7,368 bases of DNA from Geopsychrobacter sp. Lineage in GTDB: Bacteria; Desulfobacterota; Desulfuromonadia; Desulfuromonadales; Geopsychrobacteraceae. The first letter of the stretch is position 1. Each line of letters opens with the position of its first letter. The DNA is taken from NCBI GenBank assembly GCA_021647445.1, contig JAKIUS010000072.1, positions 1 to 7,368 of the forward strand. The letters run 5' to 3'. Both the position numbers and the translations under genes were made by a program. Positions 6,494-7,368 of this stretch are shown here, in pieces. Below the pieces are notes generated by a model. That model worked only from the letters and a program-made list of their open reading frames with translations, was not told the origin of the DNA and made no database searches.

Positions 6494-7368
6494 ATGAAAC
6501 TGACTATCAAAATAAAGCTGGTTATGCTCTGCGTTTTAGGGCTCTCGCTGGTCGCTGCGGTCTTGTTGGTAGGTGTTTATTTTAATGGCAAAATGGACAA
6601 GGCTCATACTGAGCAGGTCGATATCTTTCGTGCCGTGGAGCAAGTTCAGCAGGCGCGGATTGCCGAGAAGGCCTACCTTCAGTTTTATAAGCCTGAATTC
6701 GTCCAGGAGCGTGCCGAGCATAGCAAGCAGGCGAGAGAGGCTTTTATTGATGTAGCGATCCGTGGAGGAGTGGATGTCGACGCGTTGAAAAGTCAGTTGG
6801 AGGAATACGATAGTGCTTTTTCTGAATTGACCGAGTTGGTTTTTAAAAACGAAGTTCTTGGTCAGAAGATGGATTCAGTACTCGAAGAGATTACCGATCT
6901 TGTCGCGGGTGTTGAGGATGAGATTCAATCACAGCTCTTTGATCTGCAGATGGAAGGGGAGACCCTTCCTGATGCAGAGAACAACCTGCTTTCATTGACG
7001 CGTGATGGTAAAATATTGGCCCTGACCATGAAAAACAGTTACCGTGCTTTTTTGCTCAGCGGCGATAAGATTCATCTGCGGATGCTCAAGAAATATATTG
7101 ATAAGAATGGAGCCGTAACCCTTTCGGGCCTCAGTCAGTTTTCGGCCCAGACCGGTAATGCAAGTTTTGTTAGTGCCGCCGCAGGGTTTAAGGCGGGGAT
7201 CAAGCAGGGAGAGGATCTGTTGCTGAAATCACAGGGTCTCTTTGATCAGGAGCAAGGTGCCGGTGAAAATCTCAATATCATCGGTGACGCCTTGGTTGTT
7301 CAGGCCGAAGAGTTGCTGACCCAGGCATCTCAAAAGGGTGAGCAGTCCCGTTCGACAGCTATTACCGC
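6494..7368 (+). CDS. Methyl-accepting chemotaxis protein, N-terminal part, cut by window edge
   Basis: 291 codons are visible and the frame is still open at the edge. ATG at 6494 follows TGAGGAG (6481-6487) with 6 nt spacing. A short basic start (MKLTIKIK) is followed by TM1 about 8-30. The rest is a mostly helical extracytoplasmic region of more than 250 residues, without a second TM yet. Two similar helical stretches, ARIAEKAYLQFYKPE near 54-68 and NSYRAFLLSGDKIHLRMLKK in the second half, resemble the helical bimodular (HBM) sensor of receptors such as Pseudomonas McpS, which bind organic acids. HAMP and the methyl-accepting signalling domain are outside the window, so a histidine kinase or cyclase with the same sensor remains possible. 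It is probably co-transcribed with the preceding Cache-protein gene. Confidence 0.75.
   Translation, partial: MKLTIKIKLVMLCVLGLSLVAAVLLVGVYFNGKMDKAHTEQVDIFRAVEQVQQARIAEKAYLQFYKPEFVQERAEHSKQAREAFIDVAIRGGVDVDALKSQLEEYDSAFSELTELVFKNEVLGQKMDSVLEEITDLVAGVEDEIQSQLFDLQMEGETLPDAENNLLSLTRDGKILALTMKNSYRAFLLSGDKIHLRMLKKYIDKNGAVTLSGLSQFSAQTGNASFVSAAAGFKAGIKQGEDLLLKSQGLFDQEQGAGENLNIIGDALVVQAEELLTQASQKGEQSRSTAIT

Overview
The window carries signal-transduction genes of a Gram-negative, motile bacterium of moderate GC content. The style of the proteins fits a Desulfuromonadales/Geobacter-like member of the Desulfobacterota: Cache-type sensors, a PAS histidine kinase with a helical insertion in its HisKA domain, REC-PAS-GGDEF-EAL signalling, a sigma-54-type promoter before a chemoreceptor operon, and YgiM-like SH3 protein. 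This placement is an inference from style, with no marker gene to confirm it.

Left part (1-4337, minus strand): a REC-PAS-GGDEF-EAL response regulator is followed, 80 nt downstream, by a membrane histidine kinase (Cache-like periplasmic sensor, HAMP, PAS, HisKA). The window edge cuts the kinase just before its ATPase domain. The two probably form a two-component pair that turns an extracytoplasmic signal into a change in cyclic di-GMP. Every diguanylate cyclase and phosphodiesterase signature residue I could check is present.

Middle (4338-5891): a gap of about 530 nt without a convincing gene lies upstream of the regulator. Beyond it is a minus-strand gene for a signal peptide / SH3b / coiled-coil / single-TM protein of the YgiM (TIGR04211-like) type. 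Upstream of that gene is a divergent intergenic region of about 390 nt. It holds a good sigma-70 promoter for the SH3 gene, a cluster of GTTACGG repeats and palindromes, and a sigma-54 (-24/-12) promoter facing the plus-strand genes.

Right part (5892-7368, plus strand): a small secreted single-Cache protein is followed 41 nt later by a methyl-accepting chemotaxis protein cut by the window edge. Its periplasmic domain is long, helical and probably HBM-like. The two look like one sigma-54-dependent operon.

Overall, the window combines a c-di-GMP two-component module and a chemoreceptor module on either side of a shared, repeat-rich control region. The most interesting points are the sigma-54 promoter with its repeat cluster at enhancer distance, and the pairing of a free periplasmic Cache protein with a chemoreceptor. 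No mobile element, CRISPR array, tRNA or rRNA was seen.
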